A DNA stretch of 64,000 nt from Chersky-840 sp050011815. GTDB lineage: Bacteria > Actinomycetota > Acidimicrobiia > Acidimicrobiales > UBA8190. The position numbers and the translations under genes were made by a program. Below, piece after piece: positions 15,850 to 25,073 of the stretch. The first letter of the stretch is position 1, and every line of letters begins with the position of its first letter. The stretch lies in assembly GCA_050011815.1 (NCBI GenBank), contig JBEKIJ010000019.1, positions 62,001-126,000 on the forward strand, written 5' to 3'. The notes beneath the pieces were generated by a model, which was not told where the DNA came from, ran no database searches, and saw nothing but the letters and a program-made list of their open reading frames with translations.

Positions 15850-18711
15850 GTGGCGCTGCTCGTGGGGCGCGCGGAGGACTTCAGGCCGCGCCAGGTCTCG
15901 AAGCCCACGACCGACCCCGATCGTTCCACCCAGCGGGCTGTCGCCGTCCTGGTGGGTCTCCCCCTCGTGGTGTTCGCCCTGCCGGCGTTGCTCGGCCATC
16001 CCGTTCTCTCCAGTGACGACCTCACGCAGAACTACCCGCTCCGTGTGCTGGTCGGCGCCCAGCTCCGCCAGGGGCATCTCCCGCTCTACGACCCCTACAT
16101 CTGGAGCGGGGCTCCGCTTCTCGGCGGCTGGAATGCGGGAGCCGCCTATCCACTGACGCTGTTGTTCGCGGTGATGTCGGGGACCGTGGCGTGGACCTTG
16201 AACCTGGTCCTGACGTGGTGGATCGCCGGCCTGGGGACCTTCGCATTTCTCCGGGCCTCCCGTCTCTCCCCGGTCGCCAGTTTCCTCGGGGCCCTGTCGT
16301 TCGCGTTCACCGGGGCCATGGCTGCCCAGGTACCGCATTTCGGTCTGGTGGCCGGCATGAGCTGGGTGCCCGTCGTGCTCCTGGCCCTGCTCCGGCTGTC
16401 GGAAAGCCGCGGACTCCGACAACACCTGGTATGGATCTCCGTCTTGGCGACAGGCGGCGCCATGGTCATCCTCGCCGGCGAGCCACGCGCCATCGACGAT
16501 GCGGTCGCCGCCGCCGGCCTCTACGCCCTGTGGCGAGCCTGGCGTCTGGGCCGTGGGTCGGGCCTCGGGGCCTACGGGGGATCCGTGGTGACGGGTGTGG
16601 CGCTCGGTGCCGTGGTCGGCACGGTGCAATGGCTGCCCGGGATCGACGCCGTTTCGACTTCGCAGCGCGCCGCGCATACCGCGGCGCTGTTCGATTCGGG
16701 CTCCCTGGCCCCGAAATGGCTGCTGCTGTCGATCGTGCCGAACCTGCTGGGTGGGTCGGGGTCGTTCGGCGAGCCCGCCTTCTTCGCGCATTACAGCCTG
16801 GCCGAGGTCACCGGGTACGTCGGGCTCATGCCCCTGGTGGCCGCCGTGGCGCTGCTCGGCCGAGTGCGCCTGCACCGGCGCCTGCCGGAGTGGGTCATCT
16901 GGCAGGTGATGGCGCTGACCGGTGTGGTCCTCGCCCTCGGAGGGAACACGGTGCTCGGCCCGGTGCTGCTGCACCTGCCGCTGTTCGGGGGCCAACGACT
17001 CCAGAGCCGGAACATCATGATCGCCGATCTGGCGTTGGCCGTCCTCCTCGCCTACTGGGTCGACATCTGGTTGCGCCAACCCCGGTTGTCGCGCCGGCGA
17101 CTTCCCTCGGCGCGCCAGCTCCTGGGTGTCGTCCCCGGTGCGGCGGCAGTGGTGATCGTGATCGTGACCTTGGCCTGGGGCGCGGGGATGCTGCGCTGGC
17201 TCGGCCTGAACGTGAGCATGGCCAACTCGGCCGGGCCGGCGGCACCTTGGCTGGTGCCGTTCCTCGCGCTCGGGCTGGGCGCCGTGGCGCTGGTCGTGTG
17301 GGGTCCGAGGCTCGACCGTCGACGCCGGACGCGTGGCCTGGTGGCCTTCGTGGTCGTCGACGTCGCCGTGTTCACGTTGCTCATGGCGACATCCCCGTCC
17401 CCGGGGCTCACGCCGTCGCCGGCTCCGAACTTGGCATCGTCGAGCACCGCGTCGGCGTCGAGAGACACCGCCGACCCCACCGCCCCGGTGGTGTCGCTGA
17501 GCACATTGGTCCACGGGGGGCGCTTCGCCGTCTATGACCCCGGCCTGCTCGACAGCGGTGAGCTCACGGAACTGGGTGCCGCCGACAGCAACATCATGTC
17601 CGACACGCCCTCGGTCGAGGGGTACAGCTCCATCGTCGACAGCACCTACGCCGAGGAGACCGGGTCGCACCAGGCCCTGGGCGAGGGACAGAACGTCCTC
17701 GACCCGCAGGCCATCGCCAACGGCACTCTCGACCAGCTCGACACGACCGTCCTGGTCACCCCGGCGGCATATCTCGTCACCTCCGCCTCCGGCGCTCCGG
17801 GCACCGACCCCCAGACGGGCCGTCGGCAATTGACACCGGGGCAGTCCGCCTCGTGGTATCTCGGCGCGCCCCTCGACGTGGCATCTGTCACGGTCCCGGT
17901 GAGCGACCCGCCGGGCGCGGTCGGGTCGGGCATTCGGATCGGCCTGGTGGCACCGTCGGGGTCGACACGATGGACCGTGCCGGTTGCGCTCCCCGACGAT
18001 GCCCTCGGCGTGTCCCTCCGCGGTCGGTCCGACGTCGTGGCGCTGAAGGTCGTCGCCGGATCCACGCGCGTCGATCTCGGAGCGCCCGTCATCGACACCG
18101 CCGACGGTGCCAGCTACCGGGCTGACGGACAGCTCCAGGATGCCTTGGCGCCCCCTCGGTGGCGGTTCGGGGGGGTGGACGGCTCCTTCGCCGTCTTCGA
18201 CGACTCCCTGGCGCGCCCCGCCTTGACGATTCGGGCCCTTCCTCACGGACCGAGCACGGGTACGCGGATCAAGGCAACGAGCGGGCCGGTGTTCGCGCCC
18301 ACGCGCGCCACCGTGTCGTCGCCTCGTGGGGCCACGGTGATTCGCGCCGTTGCCGACATCCCAGGGTGGACCGCGACGTGGCAGCCATCGGGGAGGGGCG
18401 CCGCCGAGCCGCTGCCTGTGCGTCGATCAGGCCTCGTGCAGGCGGTGACAGTCCCGGCGGGACGGGGGACGCTCACGTGGACCTACGTCCCACCCGGTTT
18501 CCGGATGGGCCTGTTGGCATCATCGGTTGGCGGTGTCGTCCTGGTCGCCCTGGGCGTTGCCATCGTGGCGTTGCGGCGCCGGTCGCCGCCAAAAGGTGGC
18601 GACCCACCCATCACGGTGGAACGTATTCACGTCGCGCCGGGTCCACCAGTGGGAGCACAACAAGATCCCTCCTCGTGGCGTCCCCTGGTGCTGCGCAGCG
18701 TTATCCGGTGA
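15850..18711 (+). CDS. YfhO-like membrane protein
   Basis: A 953-residue protein from a GTG start with about a dozen membrane helices in the first 530 residues, a large extracytoplasmic C-terminal part (about 540-870), and a final helix at about 880 followed by a basic tail. SDDLTQNYPLRVLVGAQLRQGHLPLYDPYIWSGAPL near the N-terminus is typical of the YfhO/GT-C-like family implicated in glycosylating lipoteichoic acid or lipids. The acidic SDD just after the first helix could be the GT-C-type catalytic motif. It may use a lipid-linked sugar; the acceptor is unknown. A divergently oriented glycosyltransferase lies just downstream. Confidence 0.8.
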   Translation: MALLVGRAEDFRPRQVSKPTTDPDRSTQRAVAVLVGLPLVVFALPALLGHPVLSSDDLTQNYPLRVLVGAQLRQGHLPLYDPYIWSGAPLLGGWNAGAAYPLTLLFAVMSGTVAWTLNLVLTWWIAGLGTFAFLRASRLSPVASFLGALSFAFTGAMAAQVPHFGLVAGMSWVPVVLLALLRLSESRGLRQHLVWISVLATGGAMVILAGEPRAIDDAVAAAGLYALWRAWRLGRGSGLGAYGGSVVTGVALGAVVGTVQWLPGIDAVSTSQRAAHTAALFDSGSLAPKWLLLSIVPNLLGGSGSFGEPAFFAHYSLAEVTGYVGLMPLVAAVALLGRVRLHRRLPEWVIWQVMALTGVVLALGGNTVLGPVLLHLPLFGGQRLQSRNIMIADLALAVLLAYWVDIWLRQPRLSRRRLPSARQLLGVVPGAAAVVIVIVTLAWGAGMLRWLGLNVSMANSAGPAAPWLVPFLALGLGAVALVVWGPRLDRRRRTRGLVAFVVVDVAVFTLLMATSPSPGLTPSPAPNLASSSTASASRDTADPTAPVVSLSTLVHGGRFAVYDPGLLDSGELTELGAADSNIMSDTPSVEGYSSIVDSTYAEETGSHQALGEGQNVLDPQAIANGTLDQLDTTVLVTPAAYLVTSASGAPGTDPQTGRRQLTPGQSASWYLGAPLDVASVTVPVSDPPGAVGSGIRIGLVAPSGSTRWTVPVALPDDALGVSLRGRSDVVALKVVAGSTRVDLGAPVIDTADGASYRADGQLQDALAPPRWRFGGVDGSFAVFDDSLARPALTIRALPHGPSTGTRIKATSGPVFAPTRATVSSPRGATVIRAVADIPGWTATWQPSGRGAAEPLPVRRSGLVQAVTVPAGRGTLTWTYVPPGFRMGLLASSVGGVVLVALGVAIVALRRRSPPKGGDPPITVERIHVAPGPPVGAQQDPSSWRPLVLRSVIR

Positions 18712-18772
18712 TCAGAAGGACAACACTTCTCTCGTCTCCGATCAGCGCTCAAGCGGCGACCGAGCCGGTACC

Positions 18773-19723
18773 TCAAAGTTTGAACTGATCGCGCTTGATC
18801 ACTTCCAACGTGTCTTCGAGTAGCGATCTGTTCACCCGGATCAGGTTCGCCACGATCCCCAGTGTCACCGACACGAAGGAAGCGTTGAGCAGAACGGCCC
18901 CGATGACGAGCGATTGGAGGTGATGGGCGCCGTTGGGGTTCTTCACGGTGAGCACGAGGTACAGATAATGAACAAAAGGTATCAATCCGAGGACGAAGAA
19001 GAATCCCCCGATGCTGAGAAAGACCGTATACGGCTTGTACATGGTGAAGCTGTTGAGCATGGCCACCATGCTCTTGCGCACGTGCTCCCAAGAAGACTTG
19101 AAGAGCCGTGACTCACGAGTCTTGGGATTCGTCTCGATGGTGATTGTCGCGAGAGCCAGCCTCTTGTTGGCGGCTTGAATGGTCGTCTCTGCTGCGAAGT
19201 TGAAGCGGCCGATGAGGTTGAGCTTGATGGCAGCCTCTTTCGAATAGGCCCGAAAGCCGCTTGTTCCGTCGGGAAGATTCGTCCCCGCCGCCAGATTCAT
19301 CACGCCGGTACCGAACCGTTGCAGGAACTTCTTGGTGGGGGAGAAGTGCTCGATCTTCTGCACCTGCCGATCGGCGATCACGGTGTCGGCCTTGCCTTCG
19401 AGAATGGGGCGGATCAGATCCGGTATGCGCTCCTGGGGATACTGATTGTCGCCGTCGGTCAGGACCAGGATGTCGGCGCCGAGCTCCAGACCCCGTTGGA
19501 TCCCGTCGCGCAACGAGTGCGCCAGGCCACGGTTCCGAGCATGATGGACGAACTCGCGAACACCGAGACTCTTGGCAACCTCGACCGTCTTGTCGGTGCA
19601 ACCGTCATCGATGACCAGAACCTCCACCTGGTCGACGCCGTCGATGCTCTTCGGGATCGTTTCCAGGACCAAGGGGAGCGTCGATTCTTCATTGAGGCAC
19701 GGAATCATGATGACGAGTTTCAT
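18773..19723 (-). CDS. Family 2 glycosyltransferase with two C-terminal membrane helices
   Basis: A 316-residue enzyme. The GT-A domain shows MIPCLNEESTLPLVLETIP, VLVIDDGCTDKTVEVA, GVREFVHHARNRGLAHSLRDGIQRGLELGAD and LTDGDNQYPQERIPDLI (DxD-like metal site). Two hydrophobic segments follow at about 230-250 and 268-292. This layout fits polyprenyl-phosphate glycosyltransferases that load a lipid carrier. GC content is visibly lower and Lys/Asn/Ile are more frequent than in neighbouring genes, which suggests transfer. It lies 198 bp downstream of the DUF5134 gene on the same strand and converges with the YfhO-like gene, for which it might supply a lipid-linked sugar. Confidence 0.88.
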   Translation of the reverse strand: MKLVIMIPCLNEESTLPLVLETIPKSIDGVDQVEVLVIDDGCTDKTVEVAKSLGVREFVHHARNRGLAHSLRDGIQRGLELGADILVLTDGDNQYPQERIPDLIRPILEGKADTVIADRQVQKIEHFSPTKKFLQRFGTGVMNLAAGTNLPDGTSGFRAYSKEAAIKLNLIGRFNFAAETTIQAANKRLALATITIETNPKTRESRLFKSSWEHVRKSMVAMLNSFTMYKPYTVFLSIGGFFFVLGLIPFVHYLYLVLTVKNPNGAHHLQSLVIGAVLLNASFVSVTLGIVANLIRVNRSLLEDTLEVIKRDQFKL

Positions 19724-19921
19724 GTTTCGAGGCTATCCAAATCAGCACCGGTACCAGGTGATCAGCACCAGGTGATCGATCGTCAGGGCGAAGGGTCTGA
19801 CACCGATACGGGATGGTCCCCGACGAGGACCCGGTACGTGCCCACCACGTCGTCGCGGGGCGGGTCCGAAGGTCATCGGGTCCGTGGCATCGGCGATGTC
19901 GAGGGCGTGTCTCGGGGCGCG

Positions 19922-20659
19922 CTACAGCATGAGGATCAGCATGTACCCCATCGTGATGCACATGGCGATGTGGCAGCCCATCTCCAATCGGGGTGCGAGC
20001 GACGGTTGTGCGCACGATCCGGGCTCGGGCGAATCGGGCTCCTCGCCCCGTGAGTTCTCACCTTGTGATTTGCCTGAGTGCTCCCACGATCCGCGGGGAC
20101 CGGCCGACGAAGTGTCCATCGCCGCCGGGGCCGCGACCAGAGAGCTCCGTGAAGGGGCGTACCTGCTCAGCCCGTCGAGCTGCCACACCGCCGAGGCGAG
20201 CAGGGTTCCCACGAACAGCAAGGGAAGGCCCACGAAGTTGGCGGCGGTCCCGGTCGGTGCCGTCATCGACATGCCCGACCCCGTCGCGGCAGGGAGGGCG
20301 GCCAGGTACATGTAGAGCATGGCCAGTGCCATGACGAGATGGATCAGGTAGTGCGTCACGCCGTGAGACCCGGCGCCGATACCACCGCCGACCCTGCCGG
20401 TCACGAAGCGGACACCCTGCCCCGAGAACCACAGCGCGATGGCGATGAACACGGCCTCCCACACCCCGTCGGGGAGGAGATTGAGACGGGGGACGAGCGT
20501 TCCCGCCATCCCCAGGCCCATGGCCACGTGGGCGACGTTCACGTCCACATGGTTCTGCCCGTTGCGGCGCCGGGCCGCGATCAACCACGCGACGCAGTAG
20601 AGCGACACCGCCACCATGACGACGGCAAAGGTGTACGCCAGCCACGTCGGGTGGGCCAC
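19922..20659 (-). CDS. DUF5134 membrane protein with three HxxMxxxM motifs
   Basis: A 245-residue membrane protein matching the actinobacterial DUF5134 pattern. About six hydrophobic segments are visible, with a hydrophilic Ser/Glu-rich linker at about 165-222. Three helices each carry exactly HxxMxxxM: HVAMGLGM (44-51), HLVMALAM (107-114) and HIAMCITM (230-237), the last with an adjacent Cys229. These residues are good Cu(I) ligands. It starts 3 bp after the upstream membrane-protein gene and follows the CopZ-CopA genes on the same strand. I infer a role in copper handling; no function is established for the family as far as I know. Confidence 0.75.
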   Translation of the reverse strand: MAHPTWLAYTFAVVMVAVSLYCVAWLIAARRRNGQNHVDVNVAHVAMGLGMAGTLVPRLNLLPDGVWEAVFIAIALWFSGQGVRFVTGRVGGGIGAGSHGVTHYLIHLVMALAMLYMYLAALPAATGSGMSMTAPTGTAANFVGLPLLFVGTLLASAVWQLDGLSRYAPSRSSLVAAPAAMDTSSAGPRGSWEHSGKSQGENSRGEEPDSPEPGSCAQPSLAPRLEMGCHIAMCITMGYMLILML

Positions 20660-20662
20660 GTT

Positions 20663-21661
20663 CTAGGCCGCTTCCATGGCCAGGTCGCGGCGGCCTTCTG
20701 ATGCCGGCGTCGGCTCCGGGCCACGGCGCCAATAGGCCAGCGCCACCAGTGCCAGGATCGGTCCGGTGTTGAGGTCGGTGGCGCCGCCGGAGAAGATCTC
20801 TCCGAAGTTCTGGCCGAAGACCCAGACCACGACACACAGCACCACCGCCACCGCCGTCAACGCCCGCGCCGGACCTCTCGGCATGTAGGCGCTCAGCGCG
20901 ATGATGCCGAGGACGACGGCGAGCGTGATCGACACGGACAGTCCCCGGTGGTCGAGCACGTTGGCGGCGTGGCGGTCGAGCCCGGCCAACCACGGGGGCT
21001 CCCCCGAGCTCATGCCGGCTACGAGGTCATGAAGGCCGTCGGCGGAGCGATTGGCGCCCAGGAGGGCGAAGCAGGCGAGCACCCCCCACAACACCACCCA
21101 GATGAGCCGGGCGGCGTGCTCCCCGACGGCGCGTGCCGCGGTGGAGGAGGGGCTGCGCCCGGCGCGGTCCACCGGCCACAGGAGCACCGCCAGCACCCCG
21201 TAGATGAGAACCGCACCGGGGGCGCCGCCGACGGTGCTCGCCGCGGTGGAGATCACGCCTCCCAGCCCTTCCCCGAACCACCACACGAGGGCCGCCCATA
21301 GGACCGAGGCGGCCAGGGCCGCCTTGACGGTGGGTCGCCACGCGATCCCGAACGCCAGGAGGATCTGGATGGCCGCGAAGGCGGCGTCGGTGCCGACCGA
21401 GTGATTCGAGATGACGCGGGAAACCCACAAGACGGAGTGGGCGAGGGGGCTCGGATTCCCGTGGGCCGTGGGCGCCAGCATGTCCGCCCCGAATTGCCGG
21501 GTGAACATGATCGGCTGCAACTGCAAGACGCCGTCGAGGAGCCAGACGGTGGCCAGCACCAGTTGCAGCACTCGACGTTCGTCGGGGGGACGCCATGGGA
21601 GCCGTGCGCTCGTCGACGGTTGGATCTGCGTCGTTCCGACAGCCTCGGACGTGCCGCTCAC
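20663..21661 (-). CDS. Conserved actinobacterial membrane protein (DUF5134 partner)
   Basis: A 332-residue integral membrane protein with about eight hydrophobic segments after a soluble N-terminus. The pattern DGVLQLQPIMFTRQFGADMLAP, then VWWFGEGLGGVIS and VWVFGQNFGEIFSGGATDLNTGP, recurs in actinobacterial proteins encoded beside DUF5134 genes. Histidines and methionines in the first outer loop (LAPTAHGNP, LAHSVLW, SNHSVG) could bind metal. The next gene (DUF5134) starts 3 bp after its stop, so the two are almost certainly translated together. The copper ATPase lies further upstream on the same strand. Function unknown. Confidence 0.65.
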   Translation of the reverse strand: MSGTSEAVGTTQIQPSTSARLPWRPPDERRVLQLVLATVWLLDGVLQLQPIMFTRQFGADMLAPTAHGNPSPLAHSVLWVSRVISNHSVGTDAAFAAIQILLAFGIAWRPTVKAALAASVLWAALVWWFGEGLGGVISTAASTVGGAPGAVLIYGVLAVLLWPVDRAGRSPSSTAARAVGEHAARLIWVVLWGVLACFALLGANRSADGLHDLVAGMSSGEPPWLAGLDRHAANVLDHRGLSVSITLAVVLGIIALSAYMPRGPARALTAVAVVLCVVVWVFGQNFGEIFSGGATDLNTGPILALVALAYWRRGPEPTPASEGRRDLAMEAA

Positions 21662-21777
21662 GGTCTCCCCTCGATTCCCGCGCCCGGGGAATCCGAACCT
21701 GCGCCTCGTGCCGGCCAGGTCAAGACCAGATCGTAGTCTTCACCCCGCCGAGGCGGTCGGCGCCGTCCACCGGCCGT

Positions 21778-22350
21778 TCAGTCCCCGGCCCAGCACCCCA
21801 GGATCACATCCGCAACCGTGACGGCGATGTCGCTCGACCGGGTCGGTGGCACACCGAACTGATCGGGCAGACCGGTGATGTCGACGGTCAGCACCTTCCA
21901 GTCCTTGCGGACCACCACCGATCCGTCGGTCTCGCTGAAGGCACCCTGTCCCAGGTTCCCCAACGAACGGGAGACACCGAACTGTCGTCCCAAGCCGTGG
22001 AAGTAGTCGAGTGTCTGGGCCCAACTGGACAATTCTTTGACCGAGAGCGTGAAGGAACCGTTGGGGTACTCGTACCTGCACGAGTAGAGGTGGGCCACCC
22101 ATGTCGGCGTCGAGATCCTCACCGGCTTCACGCCCAGGGCTTCGAAGATGTCGTGCTGGGCCTCGGCGTGACAGACCTCCTTGGAGATCTCCGACGGGTA
22201 TCTTCCCGCCGGCAGCGGCACCCGCGAGGTGGTGACGGTCGAATACTGCCCTGATTGGCCCGTCTTCGGCGGGGACGATCCGCACGCCGCGGCCACCAAC
22301 GCCATGGTCAGGGCGAGCCCGACGACCACCATCGGACTCCGGCTGCGCAT
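21778..22350 (-). CDS. Predicted lipoprotein of the copper locus
   Basis: A 190-residue protein from the ATG at 22350. The N-terminus MRSRSPMVVVGLALTMALVAAACGSS has a lipobox (LVAAAC), so it should be lipid-anchored on the outer face of the membrane. The mature part holds a pair of Cys residues (EVCHAEAQHDIF and LYSCRYEYPNGSF) plus a third near the C-terminus, and a His-containing CHAEAQH stretch. I do not recognise a domain. It lies 47 bp after the copper ATPase stop and 116 bp before the next membrane-protein gene, in the same direction, which suggests the same operon. Confidence 0.65.
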   Translation of the reverse strand: MRSRSPMVVVGLALTMALVAAACGSSPPKTGQSGQYSTVTTSRVPLPAGRYPSEISKEVCHAEAQHDIFEALGVKPVRISTPTWVAHLYSCRYEYPNGSFTLSVKELSSWAQTLDYFHGLGRQFGVSRSLGNLGQGAFSETDGSVVVRKDWKVLTVDITGLPDQFGVPPTRSSDIAVTVADVILGCWAGD

Positions 22351-22397
22351 CGAAGAAAGCGTAACGGACGGTGTTCGTCTCACTCTGGTCGCGCTGG

Positions 22398-25073
22398 TCA
22401 GGACAGGACGCGCTCGAAGGAGAACGACTGTGACCGACCGTCGATGACTTCCACCGCGCTGAAGCGCCACGTGCCCGCGGCGAAGACCCCGTAGGCGGTG
22501 TAGTGCCCGGGGCTCAACCTCACGATCCGCAGAGTCATGGGGGGACTGCCCCGGCGCGTCGCCACCACGTGGGGAACGCTCCTCGTAGCCGACGTCGTAG
22601 CTGTGGACGTGAAGATCAGGTGGAACTGGTTCACCCCCGCTCGCGATGACTGCAGGTAGAGCTCGGCCTGCACCCCATGGGTCAGAGACACCTCGGAGAT
22701 GCTCGGCAGGCTCGGCAGGAGCGGTTGCCCCCGGCTCGGCGACACGGCTTGGCCCGCCACGGTGGCTCCCGCGAACAGCACCACCGGCACCGCCACCGAC
22801 AACACGAACCCCCGCAGCCCCCGCATGACGGCGGGGGGGCGGATGCGGTCGATGCCCGTGCGGCCGAGGCGGGCCAGGCGCAGGCTGTTGAGCACGACGA
22901 TCAGGCTGGAAAGGCCCATGGCGATGGCGGCGATGAGCGGATCGAGGAGCCCCGCCGCGGCCAGGGGTAGCGCCGAGAGGTTGTACCCCATGGCCCAGCC
23001 GAAGTTCTGGAGGATGACCGCCGAGGTGGAGGTGGCGATGCCCACCGCGCCGGGCACCCCCTCGAGGTCACTGCCGAGCAGGGCCACGTCGCTGTTGGCC
23101 AGAGCCGCTTCGGAACCGCTCCCCACCGCGCACCCGATGTCGGCGGCGGCCAACGCCGGCGCGTCGTTGACGCCGTCACCCACCATCATGACGCGGTGGT
23201 TGTCGGCCTGCAGAGCCTGGAGGGCCTCCAACTTCTGCGCGGGGCTCAAGCCGCTGCGGGCCGAGTCGATGCCGAGGGCGGCTGCCACCGCGGTGACGGC
23301 CGGTGCCGCGTCGCCGCTCAGGATGGCTGTCTTGAGCCCCATGTGGTGCAGCGCGGCGATGGCCGGCGCGGCGTCGGGCCGGATCGGCGTGGCCACGGCG
23401 ATGATCCCGATGACGCGTTCGTCATAGGTCACCGACACCACGGTGTCACCCCGGTCCTCGTAGGCCGAGATCGCCGCGTGCAGCGGCGCCGGAAGGGGTC
23501 CCCTGTCCAGCCGACCCACCACCACCGAGTGACCCAGTACCGTGCCCCGGACCCCCGATCCCGGGAGCACCTCGACGCCCGACGCCGGCCCGATGGGCGC
23601 CGCCGCGCCACAGATGGCCACCGCGATGGGATGATCGTTCTCGACCTCCACCGCCGAGGCCAGGGCCAGCACCCGGTCGTCGGGGACGTCGGTGACCGAC
23701 GCCACCCCGGTGACGCTGGCGAACCGCTCGGTCAAGGTCCCGGTCTTGTCGAAGACCACGAGGTCGGCCCGGGCCAGGCCCTCGAGGGCGTCCCCGCTGC
23801 GGACCAGGATGCCCAGGGCCGAGGCCCGGCCGGTGCCGACCATCATGGCCACCGGTGTGGCCAGGCCCATGGCGCACGGGCACGCCACGAGCAGCACCGC
23901 CACACCGCTCAGCACCGCCGTCCCGAAGTTCCCGTCCAGCAGCCACCAGGCGAGGAAGGTGACCGCAGCGGCGACGAGGACGATCGGCACGAAGACCCCG
24001 CTGATCCGGTCGGCGAGCTTCTGGGTCGGAGGCTTGTCCCGTTGGGCGTCTTCGACCAGACGCTGCATGCGGGCCAGCACGGACTGCGCGGCGATGGTCC
24101 CCACGCGCACCACCAACGCCCCGGCGCCGTTGCGGGTGCCTCCGGTCACTTCGCTGTCGGGACCGTGGTCCACGGGCAGCGGCTCGCCGGTGAGCATCGA
24201 CTCGTCCACCGCCGACCAGCCGCTCACGACCGTTCCGTCGAGGGGGATGGCCTCGTTGGGGCGGACCCGGACCAGCGCGCCCACGGGCACGCTCTCGGGA
24301 GGAACGAGACGCCCATCGACGTCGTCGAGGTCCGCCACGACCCGAGCCGTGGGGGGCCGCAGCGCCATCAGGGAGTGCATGGCGCGCGCCGCCAACCCCC
24401 GCGCCCGCGCCTCGATGGCTCGTCCGGTGACGAGGATGGCGATGATGAGCGGAGCCATGACGCCGTGCAGGCGGGCCGCGAACTCGCCGCCGCCGCCGAT
24501 GTGGACGTGTCGGCCACCCAGGGCGATCGCCTCCACCGCGCTCACCGCCAGGGCCGCCAATGTGCCGACGGCGATCAACGTGTCCATGCTCGTGGCACCA
24601 TGGCGCGCCAGGCGGACGCTGGCGCGCAGGAAGGGCCAGCCGCCCGCCAGCTCGACGACGACGGCCAGGGCCAGGACGATCCATCCCGAGACGGCGTTCT
24701 CGGGGCCGAGGACCGCCACCCCGAAGGCGACGAGGGCCGTCGGCCAGGAGATCGCCGCTCGCAGGCTCCAGTGGTCGGGATCGCCCTGGGGGCGGGCCAC
24801 GGCGTCGTCACGGAACTCCGAGGCCGAGTAGCCCGCACTCTGCACCGTCGCACACAGGTCTTCGGTCGTGGCCTCGTTGGCGTCGTAGGTGACGAAGGCC
24901 CGGTTGGTGGCCAGGTTCACCGAGGCGCTCAGCACCGCCCCTCGGTCGGCGAGCGCCCGCTCGATGCGCGTGGCGCAGGCGTTGCAGTGCATGCCCTCCA
25001 AGGTGAGCTCCACCGTGGTGACCGCATCCTCTCGCGCCTCGAGCGCAGCAGGATCAGGAGGGGCGGTCAGCAT
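22398..25073 (-). CDS. copA: Copper-translocating P-type ATPase with a YtkA-like C-terminal domain
   Basis: An 891-residue P1B-type ATPase. An HMA domain with GMHCNAC (27-33) opens the protein. The intramembrane CPC motif is at 398-400 (VACPCAMGLATP), the phosphorylated Asp at 442 (DKTGTLTE), followed by an ENDHPIAVAI HP motif and GDGVNDAPALAAADIG. TGEPLPV is the actuator loop. It should export Cu(I). After a last hydrophobic segment (about 757-779) an extra region of about 110 residues resembles the YtkA-like domain of CopCD-type proteins (LYLQSSRAGVNQFHLIF; GHYTAYGVFAAGTWRFSAV). Its ATG overlaps the stop of the HMA-protein gene by 7 bp, giving translational coupling. Confidence 0.93.
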   Translation of the reverse strand: MLTAPPDPAALEAREDAVTTVELTLEGMHCNACATRIERALADRGAVLSASVNLATNRAFVTYDANEATTEDLCATVQSAGYSASEFRDDAVARPQGDPDHWSLRAAISWPTALVAFGVAVLGPENAVSGWIVLALAVVVELAGGWPFLRASVRLARHGATSMDTLIAVGTLAALAVSAVEAIALGGRHVHIGGGGEFAARLHGVMAPLIIAILVTGRAIEARARGLAARAMHSLMALRPPTARVVADLDDVDGRLVPPESVPVGALVRVRPNEAIPLDGTVVSGWSAVDESMLTGEPLPVDHGPDSEVTGGTRNGAGALVVRVGTIAAQSVLARMQRLVEDAQRDKPPTQKLADRISGVFVPIVLVAAAVTFLAWWLLDGNFGTAVLSGVAVLLVACPCAMGLATPVAMMVGTGRASALGILVRSGDALEGLARADLVVFDKTGTLTERFASVTGVASVTDVPDDRVLALASAVEVENDHPIAVAICGAAAPIGPASGVEVLPGSGVRGTVLGHSVVVGRLDRGPLPAPLHAAISAYEDRGDTVVSVTYDERVIGIIAVATPIRPDAAPAIAALHHMGLKTAILSGDAAPAVTAVAAALGIDSARSGLSPAQKLEALQALQADNHRVMMVGDGVNDAPALAAADIGCAVGSGSEAALANSDVALLGSDLEGVPGAVGIATSTSAVILQNFGWAMGYNLSALPLAAAGLLDPLIAAIAMGLSSLIVVLNSLRLARLGRTGIDRIRPPAVMRGLRGFVLSVAVPVVLFAGATVAGQAVSPSRGQPLLPSLPSISEVSLTHGVQAELYLQSSRAGVNQFHLIFTSTATTSATRSVPHVVATRRGSPPMTLRIVRLSPGHYTAYGVFAAGTWRFSAVEVIDGRSQSFSFERVLS

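Noticed and set aside
15634..18246. Long antisense open frame opposite the YfhO-like gene
   Set aside because: Composition is shadow-like (Gly/Arg/His/Gln rich) and the plus-strand protein has clear membrane helices and family features.
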